From contig BPKG01000005.1 in NCBI GenBank assembly GCA_026005015.1, positions 160,836 through 224,835 on the forward strand: a stretch of 64,000 nt of DNA, given 5' to 3'. The position numbers were made by a program, and so were the translations under genes. The notes beneath the pieces were generated by a model. The model searched no databases. It had not been told where the DNA came from and was given only the letters and a program-made list of their open reading frames with translations. Shown here one piece after another: positions 33,450-41,959 of this stretch (the stretch's first letter is position 1; every line of letters starts with the position of its first letter). The DNA comes from Burkholderiales bacterium (lineage in GTDB: Bacteria; Pseudomonadota; Gammaproteobacteria; Burkholderiales; UBA6910).

Positions 33450-33557
33450 GGGGATATCTGCGGGCCATCGCCCGTCGGCGGCTTTCATTTTAAACGCGGC
33501 CGCGTGGGCCGGGTTCGGAGGTTTTATACTGCCGGTGGAAAATCGAGGAGCCCCCGG

Positions 33558-33914
33558 ATGAAATCCATCGACAGCCTGGAAGCCCTGCGCCAAGCGCTCG
33601 CCGAGTTCGCCGCCGAGCGGGACTGGGATCAGTTCCATAATCCCAAGAACCTGGCCATGGCCCTGGCGGGGGAGACGGGCGAGCTGCTGGAGCACTTCCA
33701 ATGGCTCACCTTCGAGGAAAGCGCGAACCTGCCGCCCGAGGTGCGGGCCGAGGTGGAGCTGGAGATGGCCGACGTGCTGCTGTTCCTCACGCGGCTCGCC
33801 GACAAGCTGGGCGTCGACCTACTGCGGGCGGCGGAAAAGAAGCTCGCCCTCAACGCCGAGAAGTACCCGGCGGACAAGGCCCGGGGCAAGGCCACCAAGT
33901 ACAACCGGCTCTAG
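33558..33914 (+). CDS. MazG-like nucleotide pyrophosphohydrolase
   Basis: A 118-residue single-domain MazG-like enzyme (all-alpha NTP-PPase, RS21-C6/dCTPase type). The metal site is visible as AGETGELLEHFQW (ExxE part) and ELEMADVLLFLTRLAD (ExxD part), followed by KYPADKARGKATKY. Such enzymes clean noncanonical or excess dNTPs such as dCTP. ATG 33558 follows a GGAG. It is divergent from the TGS GTPase and 46 bp upstream of rlmJ. Confidence 0.9.
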   Translation: MKSIDSLEALRQALAEFAAERDWDQFHNPKNLAMALAGETGELLEHFQWLTFEESANLPPEVRAEVELEMADVLLFLTRLADKLGVDLLRAAEKKLALNAEKYPADKARGKATKYNRL

Positions 33915-33960
33915 TCCGTATCTTTCGCGGATATTGTGACCGGGACCCAGGCTGCGGGAC

Positions 33961-34959
33961 ATGCTCGCCTATCGTCACCTTTTCCACGCCGGTAACTTCG
34001 CCGACTGCTTCAAGCACGCCCTGCTCGCCCAATTGATCCTGGCGCTGGCGGGCAAAGAGAAGCCCTTCTTCTATCTCGACACCCACGCCGGCATCGGGCG
34101 CTACGACCTGCAGCACGAGTGGGCCCGCAAGCTCGCCGAGTGGAAGGAAGGGATCGGCCGGCTGTGGGACGCGCACCCGGTGCCCGAGGCCATCGCCCCG
34201 TACCTGGCGTGCGTGCGCGCCGAAAACCCCGACGGGAAGCTGCGCTTCTACCCGGGTTCGCCCTGGATCGCCCGTCGGCTCATGCGGCCCCAGGACCGGC
34301 TGGTGGCCACGGAGCTCAACAAGGCCGATTGGGCCGAGCTGCGGGCCCTTTTGGGGGATGCGCCGAACACCACGGTGGAGTGCATGGACGGCTACCAGGC
34401 CCTGCGGGCTTACCTGCCGCCCCGGGAGCGCCGGGGTCTGGTGCTGGTGGACTCCTCCTTCGACCGGGCCGGGGAGTACGGGCGCATCGGGAAGGCCCTG
34501 CGCTTCGCCCATGGGCGCTGGGGGACCGGCATCTTGGCCTTCTGGTACCCCTTCATGGCGCCGGGGGAGGTGCGGGCCTTCGAGCGCAGCGTGGCGGAAA
34601 GCGGCGTCACCAAGATCCTGAAGCTTACCCTGGCGGTGCACCCGGCGGGCTGGAGCGCAAGCCTCCGGGGGTGCGGGATGCTGATCGTGAACCCCCCTTG
34701 GAACTTCGAAGCCCTCGCCTCGGCCCTGCTGCCCTGGCTCTGGGAGCGGCTCGCGGTGAACGGCGCCGGCGGCTGGGAGGTCGAATGGCTGGTGCCGGAA
34801 TCGACCCCAAAGGACATGAAAAAGCTTCCTGCCGGCAGGCGCCCGCCCGGGGATGCCCCCAAGGGGCCGCGGCCGCCTTCCACCAACCCCCACCTCTATG
34901 CCCAGACCCGCAAGGTGCTCTCCCAGCACTACCGGGCCAAGTACGGTGTGAAGAAGTAA
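33961..34959 (+). CDS. rlmJ: 23S rRNA (adenine-N6)-methyltransferase RlmJ
   Basis: A 332-residue RlmJ homologue, which methylates A2030 of 23S rRNA in E. coli. The family start LAYRHLFHAGNFADCFKH and the SAM motif YLDTHAGIGRYDL are classical, and the AFWYPF segment near 195 is present. Two features are unusual: the catalytic DPPY (motif IV) is replaced by DSSFD near residue 163, and the C-terminus is about 50 residues longer than E. coli RlmJ, with a Lys/Pro-rich tail. The rest is well conserved, so it may be a subfamily variant; activity should be tested. Confidence 0.88.
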   Translation: MLAYRHLFHAGNFADCFKHALLAQLILALAGKEKPFFYLDTHAGIGRYDLQHEWARKLAEWKEGIGRLWDAHPVPEAIAPYLACVRAENPDGKLRFYPGSPWIARRLMRPQDRLVATELNKADWAELRALLGDAPNTTVECMDGYQALRAYLPPRERRGLVLVDSSFDRAGEYGRIGKALRFAHGRWGTGILAFWYPFMAPGEVRAFERSVAESGVTKILKLTLAVHPAGWSASLRGCGMLIVNPPWNFEALASALLPWLWERLAVNGAGGWEVEWLVPESTPKDMKKLPAGRRPPGDAPKGPRPPSTNPHLYAQTRKVLSQHYRAKYGVKK

Positions 34960-34985
34960 AAAAAAGTGCCGTTTTCCCGCAGCGT

Positions 34986-35621
34986 TCAATCGGCGGCCCT
35001 CCGCGCCTCTCGCCCGCACACCTTCCCCCAGGCAGGGTGGGCGGCGATCCGGGCAAGGGCTTGATGGAGCAGTGCGCGGCCCGGCTCGGTGCGGTGCCAG
35101 GGGGAGGCGCCCGACGGATGGGGAAGGGGCACCACGTCGGTCTCGAAGCCGAAGAGCCGCACCTTGAAGAGCCGTCCCACCACCGCGTCCAGCTTGTCCA
35201 CCGGCAGAAACAGGCCGATGGCGAGCTTGCCCGCGGGAATCACCAGCCGAGGGCGCAGGAGCTGGAATTCCGCGGCGAGCCAGGCGGTGCAGTTTTCCAC
35301 CTCCTGCCGGTCGGGAACCCGGTCGCCGCCGCCGGAATTTTTCCCGGGAAAGCAGCGACACACGGCGGCCATGTAGACCCGGCGGCGAAAGCCCTCTTCG
35401 TCGAGGCCGATGCCCCGGAACCAGCCGAAGAGGGTCTTGCCCGCGGTCCAGGCGAAGGGGCGCCGGCGCTCGATCTCTTTGGCCCCCGGCGCCTGGCCCA
35501 CCAGCATCACCGGCGAGACTACCGGGTAGCCCATCACCGGCGGGCCGATCATCTTGGGACACCGGGTGCAGCGGGCGAGGCGCTGTTGATGGCGGCGCAA
35601 GGCGGCGAGGGTCGAATCCAT
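34986..35621 (-). CDS. Uracil-DNA glycosylase superfamily protein
   Basis: A 211-residue protein of the uracil-DNA glycosylase superfamily (family 4/5-like). Four Cys expected for an iron-sulfur cluster are partly present: CTRCP near residue 20, plus CRCF and CTAW further on. The motifs are LVGQAPGAKEIERRRPFAWTAGKTL (motif A region) and LPHPSGASPW near 187 (motif B). ATG 35621 fits family starts, although upstream extension is open. It lies alone on the minus strand, convergent with rlmJ; a role in repair of deaminated DNA is likely. Confidence 0.85.
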   Translation of the reverse strand: MDSTLAALRRHQQRLARCTRCPKMIGPPVMGYPVVSPVMLVGQAPGAKEIERRRPFAWTAGKTLFGWFRGIGLDEEGFRRRVYMAAVCRCFPGKNSGGGDRVPDRQEVENCTAWLAAEFQLLRPRLVIPAGKLAIGLFLPVDKLDAVVGRLFKVRLFGFETDVVPLPHPSGASPWHRTEPGRALLHQALARIAAHPAWGKVCGREARRAAD

Positions 35622-35685
35622 GATCCCATTATGCCGGAGGCGCAAGCGCCCATCGCGGGAAGCGGCGTGGACTACAATCCCGGGC

Positions 35686-35794
35686 ATGGCCGGAAGCCCC
35701 TCATCCCTACGCCCGCTTGACGTCGGAGCTCATCCTCGACGCGGTGGAGCGCTTGGGCTACCGCTGGCGCCCTGATCACCCGGCCCCGCGCTAG
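35686..35794 (+). pseudogene. srkA (YihE) stress kinase 5' fragment
   Basis: A relic of the N-terminus of SrkA, the Cpx-linked Ser/Thr kinase. After ATG 35686 one extra G shifts the frame, then PEAPHPYARLTSELILDAVE continues for 35 codons to LGYR before unrelated sequence and a stop at 35794. SrkA starts of this kind (HPYA-L-T-P/S-xLxLDAxE) are very typical. About 90% of the gene is missing, and the Mut7-C gene starts 44 bp later. Confidence 0.55.
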
Positions 35795-35837
35795 AATGGG
35801 CGCTGGATAGGGTGGAGGGGAAAGAGGAGCTCGCCCC

Positions 35838-36611
35838 GTGGTCACCGCCTGGTTTCGCTTTTATGAAGAGCTGAACGACTTTCTCGCCCCAGAGCGCAGG
35901 AAGACCGAGTTTCCGTACCGCTGCGCCCGGGCGGCGACGGTGAAGAACGCCATCGAGGCGCTGGGGGTGCCCCACACGGAAGTGGAGCTGATCCTGGTGA
36001 ACGGGGAGTCGGTGGACTTTTCCTACCGGGTGCGGGAGGGGGACCGGGTGAGCGTCTATCCCAAGTTCGAGGCGCTGGACGTGGGGCCCCTGGTGCGGGT
36101 GCGGCCGCGGCCCCTGCGGGAGACCCGCTTCATCGCCGACGCCCATCTGGGGGGACTCGCGCGGCTTTTGCGCATGCTCGGGTTCGACACCCTGTACGAC
36201 AACACCTACGACGACTTCGACATCTGCATGCAGGCGAAGCGGGAAGGTCGCATCATCCTCACCCGGGACCGGGAGCTGCTCAAGTGCCGCAGCATCACCC
36301 ACGGCTGCTACGTGCACGCGCGCAAGCCCCAGGAACAGCTCAAGGAGGTGGTGGAGCGGCTGCAGCTCGCCTCCAGCGTGCGGCCCTTCTCCCGCTGCCT
36401 GCATTGCAACCTGCTCCTCGCCCCCATCCCCAAGGAGCGGGTGCTCGAGCGCCTGCCGCCCACGGTGGCCCAGGTCCACGAGCGCTTCAGCACCTGCGAG
36501 GGCTGCCACCGGGTGTTCTGGGAAGGCAGCCACTGGGAGCGCATGCGGGCGCTGCTCAGCGATTGCCTGCCGCTCGCAGGCGCGGGCGGCGTGGAAAGGG
36601 CTGGCGCATGA
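35838..36611 (+). CDS. Ubiquitin-like plus Mut7-C RNase domain protein
   Basis: A 257-residue protein. Residues 1-80 form a ubiquitin/MoaD-like fold (VNGESVDFSYRVREGDRVSVYP), residues about 95-245 a Mut7-C PIN-like RNase domain (FIADAHLGGLARLLRMLGFDTLY, IILTRDREL with acidic residues, and a zinc site CLHCN and CEGCH). The same fusion occurs widely in bacteria and is proposed to act in RNA processing. GTG 35838 is supported by AGAGGAG 8 bp upstream. The stop overlaps the DsrE gene start (ATGA). Confidence 0.88.
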   Translation: MVTAWFRFYEELNDFLAPERRKTEFPYRCARAATVKNAIEALGVPHTEVELILVNGESVDFSYRVREGDRVSVYPKFEALDVGPLVRVRPRPLRETRFIADAHLGGLARLLRMLGFDTLYDNTYDDFDICMQAKREGRIILTRDRELLKCRSITHGCYVHARKPQEQLKEVVERLQLASSVRPFSRCLHCNLLLAPIPKERVLERLPPTVAQVHERFSTCEGCHRVFWEGSHWERMRALLSDCLPLAGAGGVERAGA

Positions 36612-37030
36612 AGGGGGAGGATTGGGCCGGGCTCGCCAGCGCGCGGGCGGTGTGGGACTTCACCACCGGCGACCCCAGGCGCTTCCAGGACCGGCTTTCC
36701 CTGCTGCTTCACGCCCTGGAGCAATTCCGCGGCCAGGGCATCGAGCCGGATTTCGTGCTGCTCCTGCACGGCCCCGCCACCAAGTTCGCCGCCCGGACCC
36801 TGGCGGGCACCAAATTCGACCCGGCGGAGGAGGCCGCCCTCGCCGAAGGTCGCGCCCTGATGCACGGCGCCCTCCAGGCCGGTGTGCGCATCGAGGTGTG
36901 CAGGATCGCCATGGAGCGTTGCCGCATCGGAGAAGACAACCTGCTGCCGGGCCTGGAGGTGGAGGAGAACGTGTTCGTCAACGCCATCGCGCTTCAGAAC
37001 CGGGGCTATGCCTATATCCCGATCGGGTAG
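36608..37030 (+). CDS. DsrE-family protein
   Basis: A 140-residue DsrE/DsrF-like (YchN superfamily) protein. Typical segments are DRLSLLLHALEQFRGQGIEPDFVLLLHGPATKF, GVRIEVCRIAMERCRIG with the conserved Cys pair of sulfur-carrier relatives, and ENVFVNAIALQNRGYAYIPIG. Members relay persulfide sulfur or act in unknown sulfur chemistry. It is translationally coupled to the ubiquitin/Mut7-C gene, an association that could hint at a sulfur-linked function of the pair. Confidence 0.85.
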   Translation: MKGEDWAGLASARAVWDFTTGDPRRFQDRLSLLLHALEQFRGQGIEPDFVLLLHGPATKFAARTLAGTKFDPAEEAALAEGRALMHGALQAGVRIEVCRIAMERCRIGEDNLLPGLEVEENVFVNAIALQNRGYAYIPIG

Positions 37031-37052
37031 CGGGACCCGGGAGGGCGCGGGA

Positions 37053-37415
37053 TCAATGCCTTGTGGTAGCCGCTTCCTGCGCCTGCCATGCCTCGCGAAG
37101 CCGGCGCTCGGCCTCCTCCAGGCGGCCGCTCGCCTGGCGCTCCGCCGCCCGGGCCCGCTCGAGCCGAGTCTCGGCTTCCTGCGCCTCGCGGCGGGCGCGG
37201 TCCAGCGCCCGCTCCGCCTCCGCTACCCGCTGCCGGGCGGCTTGGAGCGCTTCGGTCGCCTGGGCCGTGGCGGCGCGCGCGGCCTCGAACTCCCGGCGCG
37301 CGAACTCGAGCCGGTACTGCAGCGTGGTGATGGGTTCCGGGTCCGCGGCCGGCGCCATCACGGCGGACCCCATCCCGACGACGAGGGCGATCGCGGCGCG
37401 CAGCTTGGGGCTCAT
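37053..37415 (-). CDS. Secreted coiled-coil protein
   Basis: A 120-residue protein with a signal peptide (LRAAIALVVGMGSAVMAPAA) followed by one long Arg/Glu/Ala-rich coiled coil from about 30 to the end, with heptad spacing (EFARREFEAARAATAQATEA, AERALDRARREAQEAETRLE). Such small periplasmic coiled-coil proteins are of unknown role. It follows a second exported gene by 5 bp, so the two may be transcribed together. Confidence 0.65.
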   Translation of the reverse strand: MSPKLRAAIALVVGMGSAVMAPAADPEPITTLQYRLEFARREFEAARAATAQATEALQAARQRVAEAERALDRARREAQEAETRLERARAAERQASGRLEEAERRLREAWQAQEAATTRH

Positions 37416-37420
37416 GGGGC

Positions 37421-37768
37421 TCAGGGCTGCTTGACCCGAATGGCCAGGGCGTAGCACAACAACCCCTTCCCCCGGCCGATGGCCGCCAGATCGGTGCAGG
37501 CGAGATGGGCCACCCCGTCCACCCCCGCTTCGGCGGCCGCCGCCCGCGCCGCGGCGGCCGCCGCCTCCCGGGTCTCGAACAGGGGGTAGCGGAACATGGC
37601 GGGGATCGATTCCACCCACAGCCGTTTCACCACCGTGTACCGACTGGCCACGAGGTGGGCGGGCTCGTAGACCCGGACGCCCTCGCTGGGCGCCTGGGGC
37701 CGGGCCGCTTCCCATGGGACGAGCAGGGCGGCGGTGAGGACGAGGGGTAGCGGGCGGCGGGGGGACAT
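37421..37768 (-). CDS. Secreted hypothetical protein
   Basis: A 115-residue protein with an N-terminal signal peptide (PRRPLPLVLTAALLVPWEAARPQA). The mature part (YTVVKRLWVESIPAMFRYPLFETREAA) and a Cys pair (ACTDLA and LLCYALAIRV) suggest a small disulfide-stabilised periplasmic protein. I do not recognise the family. It lies just upstream of the coiled-coil gene on the same strand. Confidence 0.6.
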   Translation of the reverse strand: MSPRRPLPLVLTAALLVPWEAARPQAPSEGVRVYEPAHLVASRYTVVKRLWVESIPAMFRYPLFETREAAAAAARAAAAEAGVDGVAHLACTDLAAIGRGKGLLCYALAIRVKQP

Positions 37769-37939
37769 AAGCCTAGCTCCTCCATGGCGTGAAAAGACCG
37801 GCGGTCCGGCGGCTCGCCGGCGACGCCGTGATTTCTGCTGCTTATTGTACGGCGCCGTCTGGGTAGCCACCCATCCTGATTCGCCGTAGACTTCGGCAGT
37901 GCCGCCCGTTGCGGCGGCCGTTAGCGACGAAAGGAGTTC

Positions 37940-38761
37940 ATGAGCACCAAACAGACCACCCACAACATGGCGCTTTTCTGCGACTTCGAGAACATCGCCC
38001 TCGGGGTGCGCGATGCCAAGTACGACAAGTTCGACATCAAGAAGGTGCTCGAGCGCCTCCTGCTCAAGGGCAACATCGTGGTGAAGAAGGCCTACTGCGA
38101 CTGGGACCGCTACAAAGCGTTCAAGCCGGCCATGCACGAGGCGGCGTTCGAGCTGATCGAGATCCCTCACGTGCGCCAGTCGGGCAAGAACTCGGCGGAC
38201 ATCCGCATGGTGGTGGACGCCCTGGACCTGTGCTACACCAAGTCCCACGTGGATACCTTTGTCATCATCAGCGGCGACTCGGATTTCTCGCCTCTGGTGT
38301 CGAAGCTGCGGGAGAACAACAAGATCGTGATCGGCGTAGGGGTGAAAAAATCCTCCTCTGATCTCCTTATCAGCAACTGCGACGAGTTCATCTACTACGA
38401 TGACCTGGTACGGGAAGCAGAGCGCTCTCAGCGCAAGCGGCGCAGGACAAAAGCCGCTGCGGCGAAACCCGAGGAGAAGAAGGCGGAGTCGAGCGAGGAG
38501 GAGAAGAAGCAGGAGGCGCTGGATCTCGTGCTCGCGACGGTGGAGGACCTGTTCGAGGAGCGGGGCGAGGAGGAAAAGGTATGGGGATCGATGGTCAAGC
38601 AGGCCATCAAGCGCCGCAAGCCCGGCTTTAACGAGAGCTACCACGGGTTCAAGACCTTCGGGCAGCTTCTGGAAGAGGCCCAGGCCCGGGGGTTGCTGAC
38701 TCTGGAGCGGGACGAAAAGTCAGGCGGCTACATCATCCGGGGCTTCGCCCACGAGGATTGA
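37940..38761 (+). CDS. NYN domain protein with C-terminal LOTUS/OST-HTH domain
   Basis: A 273-residue protein. Residues about 8-150 form a NYN (LabA/DUF88) PIN-like nuclease domain with its acidic metal-site residues in FCDFENIALG (residue 14-17), NSADIRMVVDAL near 90 and ISGDSDFSPLVSKL near 113. A basic/acidic linker (residues 155-190) leads to a C-terminal OST-HTH/LOTUS RNA-binding domain (LVLATVEDLFEERG, AIKRRKPGFNESYHGFKTFG, LLTLERDEKSGGYIIRGF). This architecture is associated with RNA processing. ATG 37940 follows an AGGAG, 8 bp upstream. Confidence 0.9.
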   Translation: MSTKQTTHNMALFCDFENIALGVRDAKYDKFDIKKVLERLLLKGNIVVKKAYCDWDRYKAFKPAMHEAAFELIEIPHVRQSGKNSADIRMVVDALDLCYTKSHVDTFVIISGDSDFSPLVSKLRENNKIVIGVGVKKSSSDLLISNCDEFIYYDDLVREAERSQRKRRRTKAAAAKPEEKKAESSEEEKKQEALDLVLATVEDLFEERGEEEKVWGSMVKQAIKRRKPGFNESYHGFKTFGQLLEEAQARGLLTLERDEKSGGYIIRGFAHED

Positions 38762-38894
38762 GGTCATCCGGCGCCGGCGGCGCGGGTTGCTTCCGGGCGC
38801 CGTCCTGCTATAAATAAAATCAATAAAACCAGCCCAGCGCCCGCTGCGCCGGAAGGGACCTCTGAACCATTCAGGGGCCTCTAAGGAGGTGCTC

Positions 38895-40853
38895 ATGTCA
38901 GTCCCTTTTCCCTCCCCGCTCCCGGAAGAAAGCCTCGACTTCGATGAACTCCTCGCCTTGCGGCTGTCCCGGCGCACCTTGCTCAAGGGATCCTTGAGCG
39001 TGGCTGCCCTGTCGCTTTTCGGCGGCTGCCGCGCCCTGGAAATGACGCAGGAAAGGGGGCCGCTCCTCGGGTTCACGCCGGTGCCCGTCTCCAGGGCGGA
39101 TACGGTGGTGGTGCCGGCCGGGTACACCTGGCAGGTGGTGAATGCTTGGGGCGATCCCATCATGCCCGGCGCCCCGGACTTCAAGCCCGATGCCAGCAAC
39201 ACCGCGGCCGAGCAGGCCATGCAGTCGGGCATGTTCCACGACGGCATGCACTATTTCCCTCTGCCCAAGGGCTCCGACTCCTCCACCCATGGGCTGATCG
39301 CCATCAATTACGAGTACACCGACGACAACCTGCTGACGCCCGAGGGCATGGACCCCTGGACCGCTGAGAAAGTGCAGAAATCCAAGAACGCCCATGGACT
39401 GGGGGTGTACGAGGTGCGCTTCGAAGGGGGCCGCTGGCGCACGGTACGGGATTCACGCTACGGTCGCCGCATCACCGCGGACACACCCTTTACCATCCGT
39501 GGCCCGGCGGCCGGTCATCCCTGGATGCGGACAGTAGCAGACCCGACCGGGCGCACAGTTCTGGGCACATTCCAGAACTGCGCCAACGGCGTCACCCCTT
39601 GGGGCACGTATCTCTCGTGCGAAGAGAACGTCAACGCCTATTTCATCAACGACACCGGCAAGATCAGCCCGCTGGAGGACCGCTACGGCATCGGACCGTC
39701 CAAGGATAGCTGGGGCTTCCGCTGGCACGAATTCGACGAGCGCTTCGACGCTGGCAAGCACCCGAACGAGCCCAACCGCTTCGGCTGGGTCGTGGAGTTC
39801 GACCCCTTCGATCCGAAGAGCGTCCCGGTGAAGCGCACCGCCATGGGCCGCTTGGCCCATGAGGGAGCGATGCTGTCCCTCGCCCCGGACGGGCGGGTGG
39901 TCTACTACATGGGGGACGACGACTACCGCTCCAAGTTCGAACATATCTACAAGTTCGTGAGCAAGCGGCCCTGGGTGAAGGGGGGCGGCGCCGCAGAAAA
40001 TCAGGACATCCTGGACGAGGGGACCCTCTACGCCGCCCGCTTCCACGCCGACGGTACCGGGGAGTGGCTGGAGCTTATTCAGGGCAAGAATGGGCTCACC
40101 CCGCAACGGGGATTCGCATCCCAGGCGGAAGTGCTCATCAATGCCCGCACTGCCGCAGACGTGGTGGGGGCCACCTACATGGACCGGCCCGAATGGATCG
40201 CAGTCCACCCCCGCACCAAAGAGGTCTACGTGAGCCTGTCCAATAACACCGCCCGCGGCAAGGGCAAGCCCTTGCAACAGAAAGATCCGGTGGGCGCGGA
40301 CGCCGCCAACCCACGTGCTCCCAACCTCATGGGCCATATCGTGCGCTGGCGGGAAGCGAACGGAGATCCCAGCGCCACCCGTTTCACCTGGGACGTGTTT
40401 CTGCTGGCGGGTGATCCCGCCCACCCAGATTCCTTGAAGCGGGGCAACGCTCCCGGAGGCGTTGCCTTCGCCCAGCCCGACGGCCTCTACATCGACCGGC
40501 GCGGCGTGCTGTGGATCCAGACCGATTCCTCCGCCCAATTGATGGCCACCAAGGATTGGGCGAACATCGGCAACAACCAGATGCTGGCCGCCGACCCGGG
40601 GACCGGGGAGGTGCGCCGTTTCCTGACTGGCCCGGTGGGCTGCGAGATCACCGGGATCCAATTCACCCCGGACCACCGCACCCTGTTCGTCAACATCCAG
40701 CATCCGGGAGAAGCGCCCCTGCCGCACCCGGGGCGCAACGACCCGAAGAACCCCACGGCCATCAGCGCCTGGCCGGAGGGTGAAAAGGGTGGCCGCCCGC
40801 GCTCGGCCACCATCGCTATCCGCCGCGCGGACGGCGGCATCGTCGGCACATAA
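38895..40853 (+). CDS. phoX: PhoX-family phosphatase, Tat-exported
   Basis: A 652-residue PhoX/DUF839 protein. A twin-arginine signal is evident (SRRTLLKG near residue 30, then a hydrophobic stretch ending with a Cys), so it is exported folded, as expected of Ca/Fe-containing PhoX alkaline phosphatases. Body features are AINYEYTDDNLLT, WGTYLSCEENVNAYF, and the C-terminal EITGIQFTPDHRTLFVNIQHPGE. TAAGGAGG precedes ATG 38895 with 6 bp spacing. An 8-bp hairpin (38859-38877) sits immediately before the ribosome-binding site and could modulate translation. No Pho box was found upstream, so phosphate control is not shown. Confidence 0.87.
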   Translation: MSVPFPSPLPEESLDFDELLALRLSRRTLLKGSLSVAALSLFGGCRALEMTQERGPLLGFTPVPVSRADTVVVPAGYTWQVVNAWGDPIMPGAPDFKPDASNTAAEQAMQSGMFHDGMHYFPLPKGSDSSTHGLIAINYEYTDDNLLTPEGMDPWTAEKVQKSKNAHGLGVYEVRFEGGRWRTVRDSRYGRRITADTPFTIRGPAAGHPWMRTVADPTGRTVLGTFQNCANGVTPWGTYLSCEENVNAYFINDTGKISPLEDRYGIGPSKDSWGFRWHEFDERFDAGKHPNEPNRFGWVVEFDPFDPKSVPVKRTAMGRLAHEGAMLSLAPDGRVVYYMGDDDYRSKFEHIYKFVSKRPWVKGGGAAENQDILDEGTLYAARFHADGTGEWLELIQGKNGLTPQRGFASQAEVLINARTAADVVGATYMDRPEWIAVHPRTKEVYVSLSNNTARGKGKPLQQKDPVGADAANPRAPNLMGHIVRWREANGDPSATRFTWDVFLLAGDPAHPDSLKRGNAPGGVAFAQPDGLYIDRRGVLWIQTDSSAQLMATKDWANIGNNQMLAADPGTGEVRRFLTGPVGCEITGIQFTPDHRTLFVNIQHPGEAPLPHPGRNDPKNPTAISAWPEGEKGGRPRSATIAIRRADGGIVGT

Positions 40854-40905
40854 GGGAGCGCGGTTCCTTTCTTCCACCTGGCGGGCCGGCCCGCCAGGCC
40901 CCCCT

Positions 40906-41050
40906 TCAGGTCGGGTGGTGGCCGCCGCTCGCCTTGATGAGGCCGTATTCCTCGGCGGCGCCCAGGGGCGAGACGATGGCCAGCAGCACGCCCACGATGA
41001 CCGCGTTGGCAGTGGCGGCGGTGGACTCGCTGAAGCCTATGATTACGCGA
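40906..41050 (-). pseudogene. SPW-repeat protein fragment
   Basis: About 47 residues (VIIGFSESTAATANAVIVGVLL core) that match the end of the second repeat of SPW-repeat membrane proteins, like that encoded at 41157-41519. A terminator hairpin between them suggests a tandem duplicate whose front was lost. The frame has no start or ribosome-binding site. Confidence 0.5.
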
Positions 41051-41076
41051 AAAGGGCCGTCATCACGACGGCCCTT
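41048..41076 (-). terminator. Intrinsic terminator of the SPW-repeat gene
   Basis: AAGGGCCGTC at 41052-41061 pairs perfectly with GACGGCCCTT at 41067-41076 (10 bp, 5-nt loop); on the minus strand it is followed by TTTTCGCG. It lies 80 bp after the minus-strand SPW gene, which it should terminate. Confidence 0.75.
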
Positions 41077-41156
41077 GGGAGCATCGGGGCGGCACCGCAG
41101 CTCCTCTCCGCCCCTCGAGACCTGCGAAGGTCTCGTCTTTCGAAGCGAACGCCATC

Positions 41157-41519
41157 TCAAGCCTGGTGACCCTTGCGCCAGGCCAGGTGGCCGGCATGCG
41201 CCATCGCCCAGAACGTGAAGCCGATCACCAGGATACCAACCGCGACCGCGTTATAGGTCGCCGCCGCGAAGGTGCTGAAACCCACCACCCACGGCGAGAT
41301 GATCAGCCATACGCCAAAGGCGACGTTCAGCCACTCCTCCCACACCTTGGGCGTGTAGAGGCAGACAACGGAAAAGATCGCCACCGCCGCGCCAAGGAGA
41401 TAGGAGTTCCACGCGACGGCGCTCATCTTATCCTCGAACCCCAATACCCAAGGGGAGATGAACAGCCACACCCCCAGCGCCAGGGTTACCCAGTCCTGCC
41501 AACGCTTGGTGGTGCCCAT
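41157..41519 (-). CDS. SPW-repeat membrane protein
   Basis: A 120-residue integral membrane protein made of two SPW repeats: WVTLALGVWLFISPWVLGF and WLNVAFGVWLIISPWVVGF, each followed by a second helix, so four helices in all. Role unknown. ATG 41519 has an AAGGAGGTGA just upstream. Such genes are often near stress or signalling genes; here the flanks are decayed copies and a broken sensor kinase. Confidence 0.88.
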   Translation of the reverse strand: MGTTKRWQDWVTLALGVWLFISPWVLGFEDKMSAVAWNSYLLGAAVAIFSVVCLYTPKVWEEWLNVAFGVWLIISPWVVGFSTFAAATYNAVAVGILVIGFTFWAMAHAGHLAWRKGHQA

Positions 41520-41740
41520 TCAGTCACCTCCTTTCGCTAGCTTGCCGGGTTTATCTCCATCTCCTTTTCCTTAGACCGCCGCCGGAAACCCCGTGTTCCG
41601 TCACACTCCTTCAGGAACAACGAGTTGCTATGCAACAAGGGGGCCTCACCCGAGGGCTTTTTCTACCCCCCGGAGGGGCCGCCCGCCGGTATATCGCCGG
41701 ACATGGCGGAAGCCAGGCATCCCCCTGGGGCCCTCCCGTG

Positions 41741-41800
41741 CCAGAAGCCGCCGGCGAAGGCGGCCTTGGCCGGGGGCTGGGCCGATGCGCCGGCGCTCGG
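41741..41800 (-). pseudogene. Decayed 5' copy of msrA
   Basis: This stretch is strikingly similar to the signal-peptide end and start of the msrA at 42157-42765 (compare 42649-42720). On the minus strand it would encode AKAAFAGG-FW, with the catalytic-Cys part of GGCFWC deleted and the rest gone. It is the leftover of a tandem duplication or of a rearrangement. Confidence 0.6.
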
Positions 41801-41959
41801 GGTCGGAGAGCGGCCCGCGGCGTTGCCCTTTCGAGTCGCGGGGGCGGCCCCTCGTTACTCCCCGCGCGGCCCGGGCCGGCCGAGGTCCTTGCGCAGCTCC
41901 TTCATCTTCTCCAGCACCGCCGGCCGCTGCGCCAGTGACTCGGCAGGCATGCGGCGCCG

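Noticed and set aside
41855..41950. Minus-strand 31-codon frame (EKMKELRKDLGRPG)
   Set aside because: It may be a gene tail but lacks a start site and family; it lies in a decayed region.
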